Origin: an uncultured Methylococcaceae bacterium
Lineage (GTDB): Bacteria > Pseudomonadota > Gammaproteobacteria > Methylococcales > Methylomonadaceae
DNA length: 64,000 bases
Reading direction: 5' to 3'
Assembly (NCBI GenBank): GCA_903917345.1
Contig: CAIXAE010000011.1
Span: 40,729 to 104,728 of the forward strand
Below are positions 1-8,980 of this stretch, in pieces (the stretch's first letter is position 1; the number at the start of each line of letters is the position of its first letter). Made by a program: the position numbers and the translations under genes. Under the pieces are notes generated by a model, which had not been told where the DNA came from, searched no databases, and worked only from the letters and a program-made list of their open reading frames with translations.

Positions 1-1
1 A

Positions 2-1228
2 GAGCTTTCATACGAAAATGCACTTCATGGTAAAACCGGTTACGCTGAAATAGAAACTAATGTTCAAGCGCGTTTATTAAATACCCTTAATGAGGTTAAT
101 CCGCAGCCAGGCGCTAATCTTTATTTGACCTTAGATATCGACTTACAAAAAACCGCTTATGATGCCTTAGCAGGTTTTAACGGGGCAGTAGTTGCTATTG
201 ATCTTAAAACGGGAGGGGTGTTGGTTTTTGTTAGTCGGCCTGGTTTTGATCCCAATCCGTTTGTTATGGGTATTAGTAATGAAGATTATGAGGCTTTGCA
301 AGCTAATGAAAATCAACCACTTTATAATCGTGCACTCAGAGGGTTGTACCCTCCAGGCTCTACGGTAAAGCCTTTTGTTGCTTTAGCGGGACTTGAGTAT
401 GAAGCTATTACAGCAGATCAAAAATTATTCTGTCCTGGATATTATCAGTTACCCGGTGTTACTCACAAGTATCGCGATTGGAAAAAAGGCGGGCATGGTG
501 CCGTAGATATGAATCAAGCTATCACTGAATCGTGTGATGTCTATTTTTATCGTCTTGCTGCTACGCTAGGCATTGATAACATGGTCAGTTTTATGCAGAA
601 ATTCGGCTTTGGTGAAAAGACGGGTATCGATTTAGTAGGTGAAAAAACAGGTTTGTTGCCGACGCGGGAATGGAAGCGGGAGAAGAAAAATCAAGCGTGG
701 TATCCAGGTGAAACACTAATTACAGGTATTGGTCAGGGTTATTTGCAAGTGACGCCGATACAGCTCGCTAAAGCTATTGCCGCATTAGCAAATCAGGGTA
801 AAGTCATTACTCCTTTTTTAGTAGATAAAATTGTAAGTGCACAGGGTTCTTCGCCTGGGATAGGACTCAATTACAATACTGTTTCTGTTAAAACTGAAAA
901 TGTAAACTCGGTTATCGCTGGAATGGTTAATGTGGTGCACAGCGCTAGGGGTACCGCAAAAGGGATTAATAAAAATATAAATTATCAGATCGCCGGTAAA
1001 ACAGGGACTGCGCAAGTTTTAGGCATCAAACAAAATGCTAAATATGATGAAGATAGTATTGATTTCAAATACAGAGATCATGCGTTGTTTGTCTCTTTTG
1101 CACCGGTTGACGATCCTAAGATTGCTGTGGTCGTTATTGCTGAAAATGGTGGGCACGGTGGATCAGTTGCTGCACCGATTGCGGGGCAGGTGATTAAGCA
1201 GTATTTAGAGGATAATCATGAAAACTGA
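2..1228 (+). CDS. mrdA: Penicillin-binding protein 2 (peptidoglycan DD-transpeptidase), 5' end cut by window
   Basis: Class B PBP that crosslinks peptidoglycan during side-wall elongation, working with RodA at the inner membrane. The reading frame is open from base 2, so the gene enters from the left edge; a TTG at 125 is internal and not a start. The transpeptidase domain fills the visible part: the SxxK motif reads GSTVKPF with its Ser codon at 359-361, the second motif is SCD near 532, and KTGTAQV follows near 992-1015. The C-terminus is complete. It overlaps rodA by 11 bp, as expected for a translationally coupled mrdA-mrdB pair. Family assignment is secure. Confidence 0.95.
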   Translation, partial: ELSYENALHGKTGYAEIETNVQARLLNTLNEVNPQPGANLYLTLDIDLQKTAYDALAGFNGAVVAIDLKTGGVLVFVSRPGFDPNPFVMGISNEDYEALQANENQPLYNRALRGLYPPGSTVKPFVALAGLEYEAITADQKLFCPGYYQLPGVTHKYRDWKKGGHGAVDMNQAITESCDVYFYRLAATLGIDNMVSFMQKFGFGEKTGIDLVGEKTGLLPTREWKREKKNQAWYPGETLITGIGQGYLQVTPIQLAKAIAALANQGKVITPFLVDKIVSAQGSSPGIGLNYNTVSVKTENVNSVIAGMVNVVHSARGTAKGINKNINYQIAGKTGTAQVLGIKQNAKYDEDSIDFKYRDHALFVSFAPVDDPKIAVVVIAENGGHGGSVAAPIAGQVIKQYLEDNHEN

Positions 1229-2342
1229 AACGCGGCACGAGCAGTTTGAGGCGCCATCAGTCTTAGGCACTTTTCTTAGAAAATTACATATCGATATTCC
1301 CTTATTTATCGGCTTGTTATTGGCCTGTATATTGAGCATGATCATCTTGTATAGTGCGGGTAGTCAGGATATGGATGTGTTAATCCGTCAAATAGGTCGA
1401 GTGGGGTTGGCGTTTTTGTTAATGATCGTTTTGGCGCATATAGACCCGTATCAATTCAAACGCTATGCAACCATTTTATTTGGCATCGGCATACTTTTAT
1501 TAATCGCTGTGTTAATAATGGGGCAGATAAGCATGGGTGCGCAACGCTGGCTCGATTTGGGGTTCTTTAGGTTTCAGCCGTCAGAAATGATTAAATTGAC
1601 GACCCCCATGATGATTGCTTGGTATCTGGCAGAATATCCCATGCCACCTAAGTCGAGGCAACTCTTTATGGCATCGGTATTGATTATTGTGCCTACCTTA
1701 TTGATTGCGAAACAACCCGATTTAGGAACGGCCCTATTAGTCGCAAGCTCGGGTGCGGGTGTGTTGTTTTTTGCGGGTTTATCTTGGTGGATAATGGGGG
1801 GCGTCGCGGCGGTATTGGCTGCTTTAACGCCGATCATTTGGCGTTTCATGCATGGTTATCAGCGTGATCGCGTTTTAACTTTTTTAAATCCAGAGGCAGA
1901 TCCCTTGGGGCGTGGGTACCATATTATCCAGTCCAAAATTGCCATTGGCTCAGGTGGTATTTATGGCAAGGGTTGGTTGGGGAGTACGCAATCTGAGTTA
2001 GAATTTTTACCCGAAAGCTCAACCGACTTTATTTTTGCGGTTTTTGCTGAGGAGTTTGGTCTCTTAGGGAGCTTAGGTTTGCTTACGTTGTATTTGCTAA
2101 TCATCGCACGCTGTTTTTATATAGCGTCTCAGACGCAAGATACGTTTAGTCGACTTTTAGCGAGTAGTTTGGCATTTACTTTTTTTGTGTATGTGTTTGT
2201 TAATGTTGGAATGGTGATAGGTGTGTTGCCAGTCGTAGGTGTGCCTTTGCCACTCATTAGTTATGGGGGTACTTCTATAGTAACGCTATTAGCGGGTTTT
2301 GGTATTTTGATGTCTATACATACACACAAAAAATTTAGATGA
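1218..2342 (+). CDS. mrdB: Rod shape-determining protein RodA, SEDS peptidoglycan glycosyltransferase
   Basis: SEDS-family polymerase that extends glycan strands from lipid II in the elongasome with PBP2. It is 374 aa, normal for RodA, with about ten hydrophobic segments. The family-typical stretches are AQRWLDLGFFRFQPSE in the first half and VPLPLISYGGTS near the C-terminus. The start overlaps the end of mrdA and the stop directly precedes the mltB start, so the three are probably one transcript. Confidence 0.96.
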   Translation: MKTETRHEQFEAPSVLGTFLRKLHIDIPLFIGLLLACILSMIILYSAGSQDMDVLIRQIGRVGLAFLLMIVLAHIDPYQFKRYATILFGIGILLLIAVLIMGQISMGAQRWLDLGFFRFQPSEMIKLTTPMMIAWYLAEYPMPPKSRQLFMASVLIIVPTLLIAKQPDLGTALLVASSGAGVLFFAGLSWWIMGGVAAVLAALTPIIWRFMHGYQRDRVLTFLNPEADPLGRGYHIIQSKIAIGSGGIYGKGWLGSTQSELEFLPESSTDFIFAVFAEEFGLLGSLGLLTLYLLIIARCFYIASQTQDTFSRLLASSLAFTFFVYVFVNVGMVIGVLPVVGVPLPLISYGGTSIVTLLAGFGILMSIHTHKKFR

Positions 2343-3407
2343 GTGGGTATGAATATAAAGTCATTTGTTCGTAGGAAGTCGTGTTATCAAAATAGGCGTT
2401 TTTTGCTTTTAAACAGTGGGGTTATAGTCCTGTCACTAACGTTAGTAGCTTGTTCAAGCCTATCAAAAGAAAATGATCGTGACCCTCTGGCTGTTAATGA
2501 TTTCATCAATAAAATGGTGGTTACTCATCATTTTAATCAAGATGCCTTGGTCCAATTATTGGGCGATGTTGAAATAAATCCAGACATTATTAAAAAAATT
2601 TCAAAGCCAGTTGAAAGCATGCCCTGGTATAAATATCGCCCGATTTTTATAACGGATGCTCGCATAAGTGCAGGGGTAAAGTTTTGGCAAGAAAACGCCA
2701 GTGCTTTAGCCACTGTTCAGCAACAGACGGGCGTTCCTGCCCAGATCATTGTCGCTATTATCGGTGTAGAAACAATGTATGGTCAGAAAATGGGTTCCTA
2801 TCGAGTACTTGATGCTTTAGGTACATTAGCTTTTGCCTATGCCCCTCGTCGTCAGTTTTTTACGGCTGAATTAGAAAGCTTCTTGTTGTTGTGTCGAGAT
2901 GAGTATATTAATCCTATCGATCCCTTAGGTTCTTATGCGGGTGCTATGGGTGCGCCACAGTTTATGCCGAGTAGTTATAGGGCTTATGCTGTTGATTATG
3001 ACGGCGATGGTCGCCGAGATATTTGGCATAACAATGCTGATGCGATAGCGAGCGTGGCAAATTATTTCAAGAAACACGAGTGGCAGGTGGAGCAAGACAT
3101 TGCCGTAACGGTGGCTAAAACAGGAGAAAAATATAAAAAATTTTTGTCTGAGGGTCTTAAGCCTGACTTAAGGATTGAAGAGTTAGACTTAATCAACTTA
3201 AAAACATCGAGGTCGTTACCTTTAAATACAAAAGTAAAGTTGCTCTCTTTTGAAATAGAGGCATCTGAGCAAGGGAATCGTGAAGAACTTTGGGTGGGCT
3301 TAGAGAATTTCTATGTCATTACCCGATATAACCACAGTCCTTTGTACGCTATGGCTGTTTATCAATTAAGCCTAGCGATTTTAAATAAAAAAGGCGAATT
3401 CCCATGA
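2343..3407 (+). CDS. mltB: Membrane-bound lytic murein transglycosylase B
   Basis: Cleaves peptidoglycan glycan strands to 1,6-anhydromuramyl ends at the outer membrane. The N-terminus has a lipoprotein signal with lipobox LVAC, so the mature protein should be lipid-anchored. The SLT/MltB domain has the catalytic Glu in GVETMYG (about residue 141-143), then a GAMGAPQFMPSSY stretch and a DYDGDGRRDIW segment typical of the family. The start is GTG at 2343, touching the rodA stop, or ATG at 2349; the ATG gives a more normal lipoprotein N-terminus. It ends in a 4-bp overlap with rlpA. Confidence 0.95.
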   Translation: MGMNIKSFVRRKSCYQNRRFLLLNSGVIVLSLTLVACSSLSKENDRDPLAVNDFINKMVVTHHFNQDALVQLLGDVEINPDIIKKISKPVESMPWYKYRPIFITDARISAGVKFWQENASALATVQQQTGVPAQIIVAIIGVETMYGQKMGSYRVLDALGTLAFAYAPRRQFFTAELESFLLLCRDEYINPIDPLGSYAGAMGAPQFMPSSYRAYAVDYDGDGRRDIWHNNADAIASVANYFKKHEWQVEQDIAVTVAKTGEKYKKFLSEGLKPDLRIEELDLINLKTSRSLPLNTKVKLLSFEIEASEQGNREELWVGLENFYVITRYNHSPLYAMAVYQLSLAILNKKGEFP

Positions 3408-4222
3408 AAAAAATTATTTTTATAACTACTCTCATTGCGCTAACAGGTTGTTCTCAGTCAAATATCAAAAGCGCGGATCTAAGCATACAACAGCCTCCTG
3501 CATTTCGTTACTCTTCTCTTAATCATTCAGCTAGACAGCATTCTGTATTGCATGTAAATGGCAGTGAGCAACTTAAAGACATTGCACAAGAAGAAGGTTT
3601 GTTTCCAAGTATTTTAAATAAAGTCAAACAAGGCGTGGCTTCATGGTATGGGCCTGGCTTTCATGGTAAAAAAACGGCGACGGGCGAGATTTTTGACATG
3701 AATGCAATGACAGCGGCTCATAAAACATTGCCGATTCCTTCTTATGCGCGAGTGACTAATTTAGAGAATAATCGCAGTATTATCGTCAGAATTAATGATC
3801 GTGGTCCTTATGTTGGTAATAGAGAGTTAGATCTTTCTTATGCGGCAGCTAAAAATTTAGAGTTCGATGAAGAAGGGTTAGGTGATATTGAAATAAAGCC
3901 TATTTCACCTAGTCAAGCTTTGCCTCAGATACAGAAAATTGCCGCGACACAAGATCAAAGTGTGTATTTACAAGTGGGTAGTTTTGGTAACCAAAAGCAT
4001 GCTTTAAAACTTAAAAATAAAATATTAGCGTCTAATTTACCTGCGCCAGATATTCGTTCGTCTACCTACAAGAAGTCTACTTTATATAAGGTTCAGATCG
4101 GACCTATTTATAATACAACGAAGGTTGATGAGCTAAATCAACAGCTCGCAGAATTGGGTATTACGGATACACAATTTGTGACTGAATCCAAACAAAATCA
4201 ACGCTCGCGTGCTACAATGTAA
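3404..4222 (+). CDS. rlpA: Septal ring lytic transglycosylase RlpA with SPOR domain
   Basis: Outer-membrane lipoprotein that cleaves peptide-free (denuded) glycan at the division site. A signal peptide ends in lipobox LTGC. The double-psi beta-barrel domain spans about residues 76-160 and holds GVASWYGPGFHGKKTATGE and the VRINDRGPYVGNRELDLS stretch that carries the catalytic Asp. A SPOR domain (about 190-262, beginning VYLQVGSFG) binds denuded septal glycan. The ATG overlaps the mltB stop by 4 bp. Length 272 aa is normal. Confidence 0.95.
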   Translation: MKKIIFITTLIALTGCSQSNIKSADLSIQQPPAFRYSSLNHSARQHSVLHVNGSEQLKDIAQEEGLFPSILNKVKQGVASWYGPGFHGKKTATGEIFDMNAMTAAHKTLPIPSYARVTNLENNRSIIVRINDRGPYVGNRELDLSYAAAKNLEFDEEGLGDIEIKPISPSQALPQIQKIAATQDQSVYLQVGSFGNQKHALKLKNKILASNLPAPDIRSSTYKKSTLYKVQIGPIYNTTKVDELNQQLAELGITDTQFVTESKQNQRSRATM

Positions 4223-4255
4223 GTCATATTTTTATACTGTAGACTTCAAAGAGCA

Positions 4256-5428
4256 ATGATCCCATTGAGACAATGTACCCAAGTATTACTTTTTAGCCTG
4301 TTTGTTATTTTTCCCCAGGTTCATGCAGAAACAGTTGAAATTTCAACTCCTCCCGCACCTTCTATCGCAGCATCCGCTTATATACTTAAAGATTTTCATA
4401 CTGGTAAAGTTTTAGCCGAGAATAATGCCGATGCTAAATTAGCACCCGCTAGCTTGACTAAAATCATGACGGTTTATGTTGTCTTTAATGAACTTGCTAG
4501 TGGGCATTTGCATTTAGAAGATAATGTGACAATTAGTGAAAAGGCTTGGAAAACATCGGGTTCGCGGATGTTTTTAGAACTGGGTAATCAAGTTAAAATC
4601 GAAGACCTTATTAAAGGGGTCGTTATTCAGTCAGGTAATGATGCTAGCGTGGCTTTAGCTGAGCATGTCGGTGGTAGTGAAGAGACATTTGCTGACATGA
4701 TGAATCAACATGCTTCACGTCTGGGCATGGTCAATACGCATTTTAAAAATAGTGATGGATTGCCGGTTGAAGATCATTACACCACGGCGCGTGATTTGGG
4801 TCTTTTAACCAGTGCATTGATCAAAGAGTTTCCCGAATACTATCGTTGGTTCTCGTTGAAAGAATTCACTTTTAATAATATTACCCAACAAAATCGTAAT
4901 AAATTGTTATCACGTGATGAATCAGTGGACGGTGTAAAAACGGGGTTTACTGATGATGCGGGTTATTGTCTGGTGGCTTCTGCGTTAAGAGAAGATATGC
5001 GTTTAATATCTGTGGTTATGGGTGCAAAAGATGCTAACGCTAGAGCCAATGAGAATCAAACTTTATTGAATTATGGATTTAGATTTTATGAGTCTCATCG
5101 CTTGTATCAGGGTAAAACTTCATTAAATGAAGCTCGGATTTGGAAAGGCACCAATAAAACAATTTCAGTCGGTGTTGCAGACGATATCTACGTAACAGTT
5201 CCACGTCGTTTATTTAAAGATTTAAAAGCGGCTATTATTGTCGATAAAAAAATTACAGCACCTGTTGTTGAGGGCGCTAAATTGGGTTCTATAAAAGTCA
5301 CACTTAATAATGAAGTGGTTGAAGAGAAAGACTTGATTGCATTACAGTCAGTTGAGCAAGGTAATATCTTTCAGCGTCTGGTTGAAAGCGCAATGATGAT
5401 GTTCGAGAAGCCTGAAGATGGAAAATAA
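4256..5428 (+). CDS. dacA: D-alanyl-D-alanine carboxypeptidase, PBP5/6 family
   Basis: Periplasmic, membrane-tethered DD-carboxypeptidase that trims the terminal D-Ala from pentapeptides. The signal peptide probably ends VHA at residue 24. Catalytic motifs are SLTK (S66-K69), SGN near 127 and KTG in VDGVKTGFT near 225. The C-terminal beta domain ends with an amphipathic helix (about 370-385) expected to anchor it to the inner membrane. It sits 33 bp after rlpA and overlaps the following aminotransferase gene by 11 bp. Whether it is the dacA or dacC paralog cannot be told. Confidence 0.94.
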   Translation: MIPLRQCTQVLLFSLFVIFPQVHAETVEISTPPAPSIAASAYILKDFHTGKVLAENNADAKLAPASLTKIMTVYVVFNELASGHLHLEDNVTISEKAWKTSGSRMFLELGNQVKIEDLIKGVVIQSGNDASVALAEHVGGSEETFADMMNQHASRLGMVNTHFKNSDGLPVEDHYTTARDLGLLTSALIKEFPEYYRWFSLKEFTFNNITQQNRNKLLSRDESVDGVKTGFTDDAGYCLVASALREDMRLISVVMGAKDANARANENQTLLNYGFRFYESHRLYQGKTSLNEARIWKGTNKTISVGVADDIYVTVPRRLFKDLKAAIIVDKKITAPVVEGAKLGSIKVTLNNEVVEEKDLIALQSVEQGNIFQRLVESAMMMFEKPEDGK

Positions 5429-6260
5429 AATAGTTTATTTAAATGGCGAGTATTTACCATTGCCTGAAGCAAAAGTATCTGTATTAGATCGTGGTTTTTT
5501 GTTTGGGGATGGTATTTATGAAGTGATCCCCTCTTATTCGGGAAATTTGTTTCATCTTGATGATCACTTGCAACGCTTAGAAAATAGTTTGGTTGGCATT
5601 CGTTTAGCCAATCCACATACTCGATTAGAATGGCAGGCGATATTAACGCCGTTATTGGATGCAAATTATGATCAATATATCTATTTGCAAATAACACGAG
5701 GTACGGCGGCTAAAAGAGATCATGCGTTTCCAGAAAATGTGCCGGCTACTGTGTTTGCCATGTGTTCTAACATCGTCCCTTTTGCAGGGTTAAATGCTGG
5801 CGTTAAAGCCATTTCGATGGATGATACGCGTTGGGCATTATGCCATATTAAAGCGATTACGCTATTGGGAAATATTTTGCATCGGCAAGCGGCCGTAGAA
5901 CAGGATTGTGCAGAAGCCTTATTAGTTAAGGATGGCTATCTTATTGAAGGTGCAGCTAGTAATGTGTTTGCCGTTATTGATGGTGTGCTATGTACACCGC
6001 CCAAAACCAATGATATTTTGCCGGGTATTACGCGTGATGTTATTTTAGAGTTAGCTAAAAAACATAATATACCGTTTTGTGAAGACAAAATTCTTTTTGC
6101 AGATGCACAAAAAGCAACGGAGCTTTGGGTAACCAGTTCAACCAGAGAAATAGTGCCTATTGTCGAGCTTGATGGCACTGATATTGGCGAGGGGAAACCG
6201 GGGCCCGTTTGGCAAACTATGCACACTATTCTGCAAGCTTATAAACAATCGTTATTATGA
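5418..6260 (+). CDS. dat: D-amino acid aminotransferase (class IV PLP aminotransferase)
   Basis: Fold-type IV PLP enzyme likely to interconvert D-alanine and D-glutamate by transamination. The PLP lysine falls at K145 in LCHIKAITLLGN, the D-AAT position. The N-terminal LDRGFLFGDGIYEV and C-terminal ELWVTSSTREIVPI match D-AAT rather than branched-chain aminotransferase. The location next to dacA, which releases D-Ala, fits a role in recycling D-amino acids for the wall. Overlaps dacA by 11 bp and ybeD by 4 bp. Substrate preference is inferred. Confidence 0.88.
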   Translation: MENKIVYLNGEYLPLPEAKVSVLDRGFLFGDGIYEVIPSYSGNLFHLDDHLQRLENSLVGIRLANPHTRLEWQAILTPLLDANYDQYIYLQITRGTAAKRDHAFPENVPATVFAMCSNIVPFAGLNAGVKAISMDDTRWALCHIKAITLLGNILHRQAAVEQDCAEALLVKDGYLIEGAASNVFAVIDGVLCTPPKTNDILPGITRDVILELAKKHNIPFCEDKILFADAQKATELWVTSSTREIVPIVELDGTDIGEGKPGPVWQTMHTILQAYKQSLL

Positions 6261-6520
6261 CCGAAGAGACACTTTTTGAATTTCCTTGCGAATTTCCCAT
6301 TAAGGCGATGGGTAAGGCAGATATTGAACTCGATTTAATTGTCGTCGAAATAGTCCGTCGTCATGTGCCTGATATTACAGAAGGCTCAGTTAAATCTAGG
6401 CCCAGTAAAGATGGTAAGTTTATGGCTATAACCGTTGTAATAGAAGCCTCTAGTAAACAGCAGTTGGACGCTATCTATCAAGACTTAACGGATCACCCGC
6501 ATGTTCTAGTGGCACTCTAG
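6257..6520 (+). CDS. ybeD: YbeD family (DUF493) protein
   Basis: A small 87-aa alpha/beta (ACT-like) protein of the YbeD/DUF493 family. It begins with FEFPCEFPIKAMGKA and has a terminal LTDHPHVLVAL, both typical. The family lies between dacA and lipB in many gammaproteobacteria, as here, but its molecular role is unknown. It overlaps the aminotransferase gene by 4 bp, so it belongs to the same transcript. Confidence 0.92.
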   Translation: MTEETLFEFPCEFPIKAMGKADIELDLIVVEIVRRHVPDITEGSVKSRPSKDGKFMAITVVIEASSKQQLDAIYQDLTDHPHVLVAL

Positions 6521-6572
6521 GTTTAAATTTAGAGTATTGCCACGGTTAGTTAATCTAAATTGACGAGTCTAA

Positions 6573-7172
6573 ATGATGAAAATAGTTGATTTAGGACTGC
6601 AAGACTATGAGGCAACATGGCTTGCAATGAAAAGTTTTAACGAGCAACGCACATCCGTCACTGACGATGAGTTATGGGTCGTTGAACATCAGCCAGTTTA
6701 TACCTTGGGTCTTAATGGTAAGTCAGAGCACCTTTTAAATACAGGAGAAATTCCAGTCGTTAAGTGCGATCGAGGAGGGCAAGTCACTTATCATGGTCCT
6801 GGACAACTGGTTATATACACTCTATTAGATGTAGAGCGTTTAAAATTAAATACCCGTTCTTTAGTCACGTTATTAGAACAAGCGATGATTAATACCATAG
6901 CTCAGATGGGTATTGAAGCCGTTGCTAGGGTTGATGCCCCCGGTGTCTATGTTGAGGGGCAGAAAATAGGTTCCATCGGACTAAGAATTAAAAAGCAGGG
7001 CTGTTATCACGGATTAAGTTTAAATAACGCAATGGATTTGCGGCCGTTTAACAATATTAACCCCTGTGGTTACTCGGATCTTAAAGTGACCCAATTGTCT
7101 GATTTAGGTGTCATTATCAGTTATAAATCACTTTCTGATTCTCTTACTCATGCTATCACTTCATTGTTGTAA
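6573..7172 (+). CDS. lipB: Octanoyltransferase LipB
   Basis: Moves octanoyl groups from acyl carrier protein onto lipoyl domains of 2-oxoacid dehydrogenases and the glycine cleavage H protein. The acyl-enzyme Cys is C165 (NPCGYSD) and the partner Lys is K131 (KIGSIGLR). [14 protein letters not shown] (67-80) is the family signature. Length 199 aa is normal. Two tandem ATG codons open the gene (6573 and 6576). lipA follows after 2 bp, giving the usual lipB-lipA pair. Confidence 0.97.
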   Translation: MMKIVDLGLQDYEATWLAMKSFNEQRTSVTDDELWVVEHQPVYTLGLNGKSEHLLNTGEIPVVKCDRGGQVTYHGPGQLVIYTLLDVERLKLNTRSLVTLLEQAMINTIAQMGIEAVARVDAPGVYVEGQKIGSIGLRIKKQGCYHGLSLNNAMDLRPFNNINPCGYSDLKVTQLSDLGVIISYKSLSDSLTHAITSLL

Positions 7173-7174
7173 AT

Positions 7175-8131
7175 ATGACAAATCAAGCGCCGTCCAGATC
7201 AACCCCCGAATCTCATGAACGCAATGCTAAAAAATTAGCGCGCATCCCGATTAAAGTTGAGCCAGCAGAAACCGTATTACGCAAACCTGACTGGATACGC
7301 GTAAAACTTTCTGCGAGTGATGAAATTACCCGTGTCAAAAACTTATTACGCGAGAATAAATTACATACGGTTTGCGAAGAGGCGGCTTGCCCAAATTTGT
7401 CAGAATGTTTCCAGCACGGCACTGCGACATTCATGATCATGGGGGATTTATGTACACGTCGCTGTCCATTTTGTGATGTGGCACACGGAAAGCCTTTGCC
7501 ATTAGACGCTAATGAGCCGCGGCATTTAGCGGATGCGATTAAAGCGATGGCGCTTAAATATGTGGTGATTACGTCTGTAGATCGTGATGATTTAAGAGAT
7601 GGCGGTGCGGGACATTTTGCCGAGTGTATTAAGCATATTCGTCAGCAAACGCCTCAAACTAAGATAGAAATTTTAGTGCCCGACTTTAGAGGTCGTATCG
7701 ACAAAGCTATTGCGCTTTTAATAGAGCAACCTTGCGATGTATTTAACCATAATTTAGAAACGGTACCCAGGCTCTATAAGCAGGTGCGTCCAGGCGCTGA
7801 TTACAAAGGATCATTAGAGTTATTGGGTAAGTATGCAAAGGCTCATCCGCAAATACCCACTAAATCAGGTTTAATGTTAGGGGTAGGCGAAAAGATTGAA
7901 GAGGTGCATCAAGTAATGAAGGATTTGTTAGAGCACAGCTGTTCAATGTTAACTTTGGGTCAGTATTTACAGCCCACTAAATCACATTTACCTGTCATGG
8001 AGTATATTACCCCTCAACAATTTGATGAGTATGGTGCTTTTGCCTTACAATTAGGTTTTAAGCAAGTCGCGAGTGCGCCTATGGTCAGGTCGTCTTATCA
8101 CGCTGATCTTCAAGCTAAAGCGATTATCTAA
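7175..8131 (+). CDS. lipA: Lipoyl synthase LipA
   Basis: Radical SAM enzyme that inserts two sulfurs into protein-bound octanoyl chains. The auxiliary [4Fe-4S] cluster ligands are C67, C72 and C78; the radical SAM CxxxCxxC is C93, C97, C100. The C-terminus holds the [11 protein letters not shown] segment whose Ser ligates the auxiliary cluster. At 318 aa it is of normal length. It is the last gene of the mrdA-lipA run; a hairpin at 8177-8212 follows. Confidence 0.98.
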   Translation: MTNQAPSRSTPESHERNAKKLARIPIKVEPAETVLRKPDWIRVKLSASDEITRVKNLLRENKLHTVCEEAACPNLSECFQHGTATFMIMGDLCTRRCPFCDVAHGKPLPLDANEPRHLADAIKAMALKYVVITSVDRDDLRDGGAGHFAECIKHIRQQTPQTKIEILVPDFRGRIDKAIALLIEQPCDVFNHNLETVPRLYKQVRPGADYKGSLELLGKYAKAHPQIPTKSGLMLGVGEKIEEVHQVMKDLLEHSCSMLTLGQYLQPTKSHLPVMEYITPQQFDEYGAFALQLGFKQVASAPMVRSSYHADLQAKAII

Positions 8132-8176
8132 TGTAATCAGACTTATTTTAGTATTATCAAACTTATGGCATTCTAT

Positions 8177-8212
8177 AGGTGGGGTATGGCCTTAGCTTAA
8201 TCCCACCTTTTA
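8177..8212 (+). terminator. Probable intrinsic terminator after lipA
   Basis: AGGTGGG (8177-8183) pairs perfectly with CCCACCT (8202-8208) across an 18-nt loop, and TTT follows. The T-run is short, so efficiency is uncertain, but the position 46 bp after the lipA stop is right. Confidence 0.6.
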
Positions 8213-8228
8213 GATTATCTTCAATTGC

Positions 8229-8345
8229 TTATGGCCTAACATCACCGTTTGATAAATAGGTGAGTACCATGGGCATGAATACTGTAATACAATAAAATAC
8301 AAAGAAACATCCCGCCGCTTTAGCAAACATATATATTTTGTCCAT
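8229..8345 (-). CDS. Possible 38-aa single-pass membrane protein
   Basis: A short frame on the minus strand from ATG at 8345 to TAA at 8229. The product starts MDKIYMFAKAAG and has one hydrophobic stretch of about 20 residues (CFFVFYCITVFMPMVLTYL), with two lysines before it and a short polar tail. That composition looks like a real small membrane protein rather than noise. No clear Shine-Dalgarno is visible (GAAG lies 10-13 bases upstream). No family recognised. It lies alone between the lipA terminator and the repeat array. Confidence 0.4.
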   Translation of the reverse strand: MDKIYMFAKAAGCFFVFYCITVFMPMVLTYLSNGDVRP

Positions 8346-8460
8346 CGTTACATCTTCATTTTGTTATTAGTTTTTTTACCGTTTTAATGTATCGCGAAGA
8401 AATTAAATGGCAAATATTCATAGCGTTTAAGCTTACAAAATTACTAAAAAATGAGTAATT

Positions 8461-8859
8461 GTTTGTTTTGCTCTTGTTTAAGCATGTGGAATGTGGGTAC
8501 TTGCTTGCAAAGCTATTGCGCTAGCTTGCATATGGTGAGTTGTGGCTTGTGCAGGTGTTTTGCAAGATAGCAAAAGGCGGGTTACAGCTTGCAAAGCCAG
8601 TGTTTCAGCATGCAAAAGGGGGTTTACTGCTTGTACAGGTCTTGCGCAATCTCGCAAAAGAGAGGTTATTGCTCGTACAGTCATTTTTAAAGCTTGCAAG
8701 GACGGTTTTCCAGATCGAATAAATGGATTTACAGTTTGCACAGGTATTTTTCCAGCTCGCAAAATGGGGACTACAGCTTGAAAATTCATTTTGATGGCTT
8801 GTGGAAGTTGAACTCTTGCTAACACACCTACTGTTAGTGCTTGTGCATGTTTACGAAGC
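8461..8859. repeat. Degenerate 21-bp tandem repeat array, about 19 units
   Basis: Reading in 21-base steps from 8461, units begin with GCTTGCAAAG, GCTTGTGCAG, GCTTGTACAG, GCTCGTACAG or GCATGCAAAA. Starts include 8503, 8524, 8545, 8587, 8608, 8629, 8671, 8692, 8734, 8755, 8797 and 8839. The phase is kept throughout without indels although units differ at many positions. Units 8545-8712 partly alternate between a GCTTGYACAGG type and a GCAAAAGRGGGTTA type, giving a 42-bp super-period. Because 21 is divisible by 3, several frames stay open across the array on both strands. Confidence 0.88.
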
Positions 8860-8876
8860 TTAGTAATCAGTATCAT
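8478..8876 (-). CDS. Possible heptad-repeat protein encoded by the 21-bp array
   Basis: A 132-aa frame on the minus strand covers the repeat array, one heptad per 21-bp unit. The recurring element is LQA or VQA followed by four variable residues, for example PVQAVNP, ALQAVTR and PAQATTH. The Ala codon of this element varies at its third base (GCA, GCT, GCC) while the amino acid is mostly kept, which hints at selection on protein. Against it, no Shine-Dalgarno precedes the ATG at 8876, no family is recognised, and plus-strand frames (8540-8722 and 8542-8781) are open too. If made, it would be a basic amphipathic helical protein. Confidence 0.33.
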   Translation of the reverse strand: MILITKLRKHAQALTVGVLARVQLPQAIKMNFQAVVPILRAGKIPVQTVNPFIRSGKPSLQALKMTVRAITSLLRDCARPVQAVNPLLHAETLALQAVTRLLLSCKTPAQATTHHMQASAIALQASTHIPHA

Positions 8877-8980
8877 TCATTGATAGCTCATTTTCAAAAG
8901 TATTAACTATAGTAAATGGTCGTCTCTGCGTTTGTTTGAGGATAATAAGATAATGCCTAGTTTTTTTGAATATTTGATAA

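Noticed and set aside
818..1015. Minus-strand frame inside mrdA, and similar antisense frames throughout
   Set aside because: Shadows of well-supported plus-strand genes; no domains or ribosome sites.
8540..8781. Two plus-strand frames (60 and 79 aa) across the 21-bp array
   Set aside because: Open because the unit length is divisible by three; Cys/Lys-rich products with no ribosome site. The minus-strand frame has the better coding argument.
8461..8859. Array considered as CRISPR
   Set aside because: Units are contiguous 21-bp tandem repeats without unique spacers, and there are no cas genes in the window.
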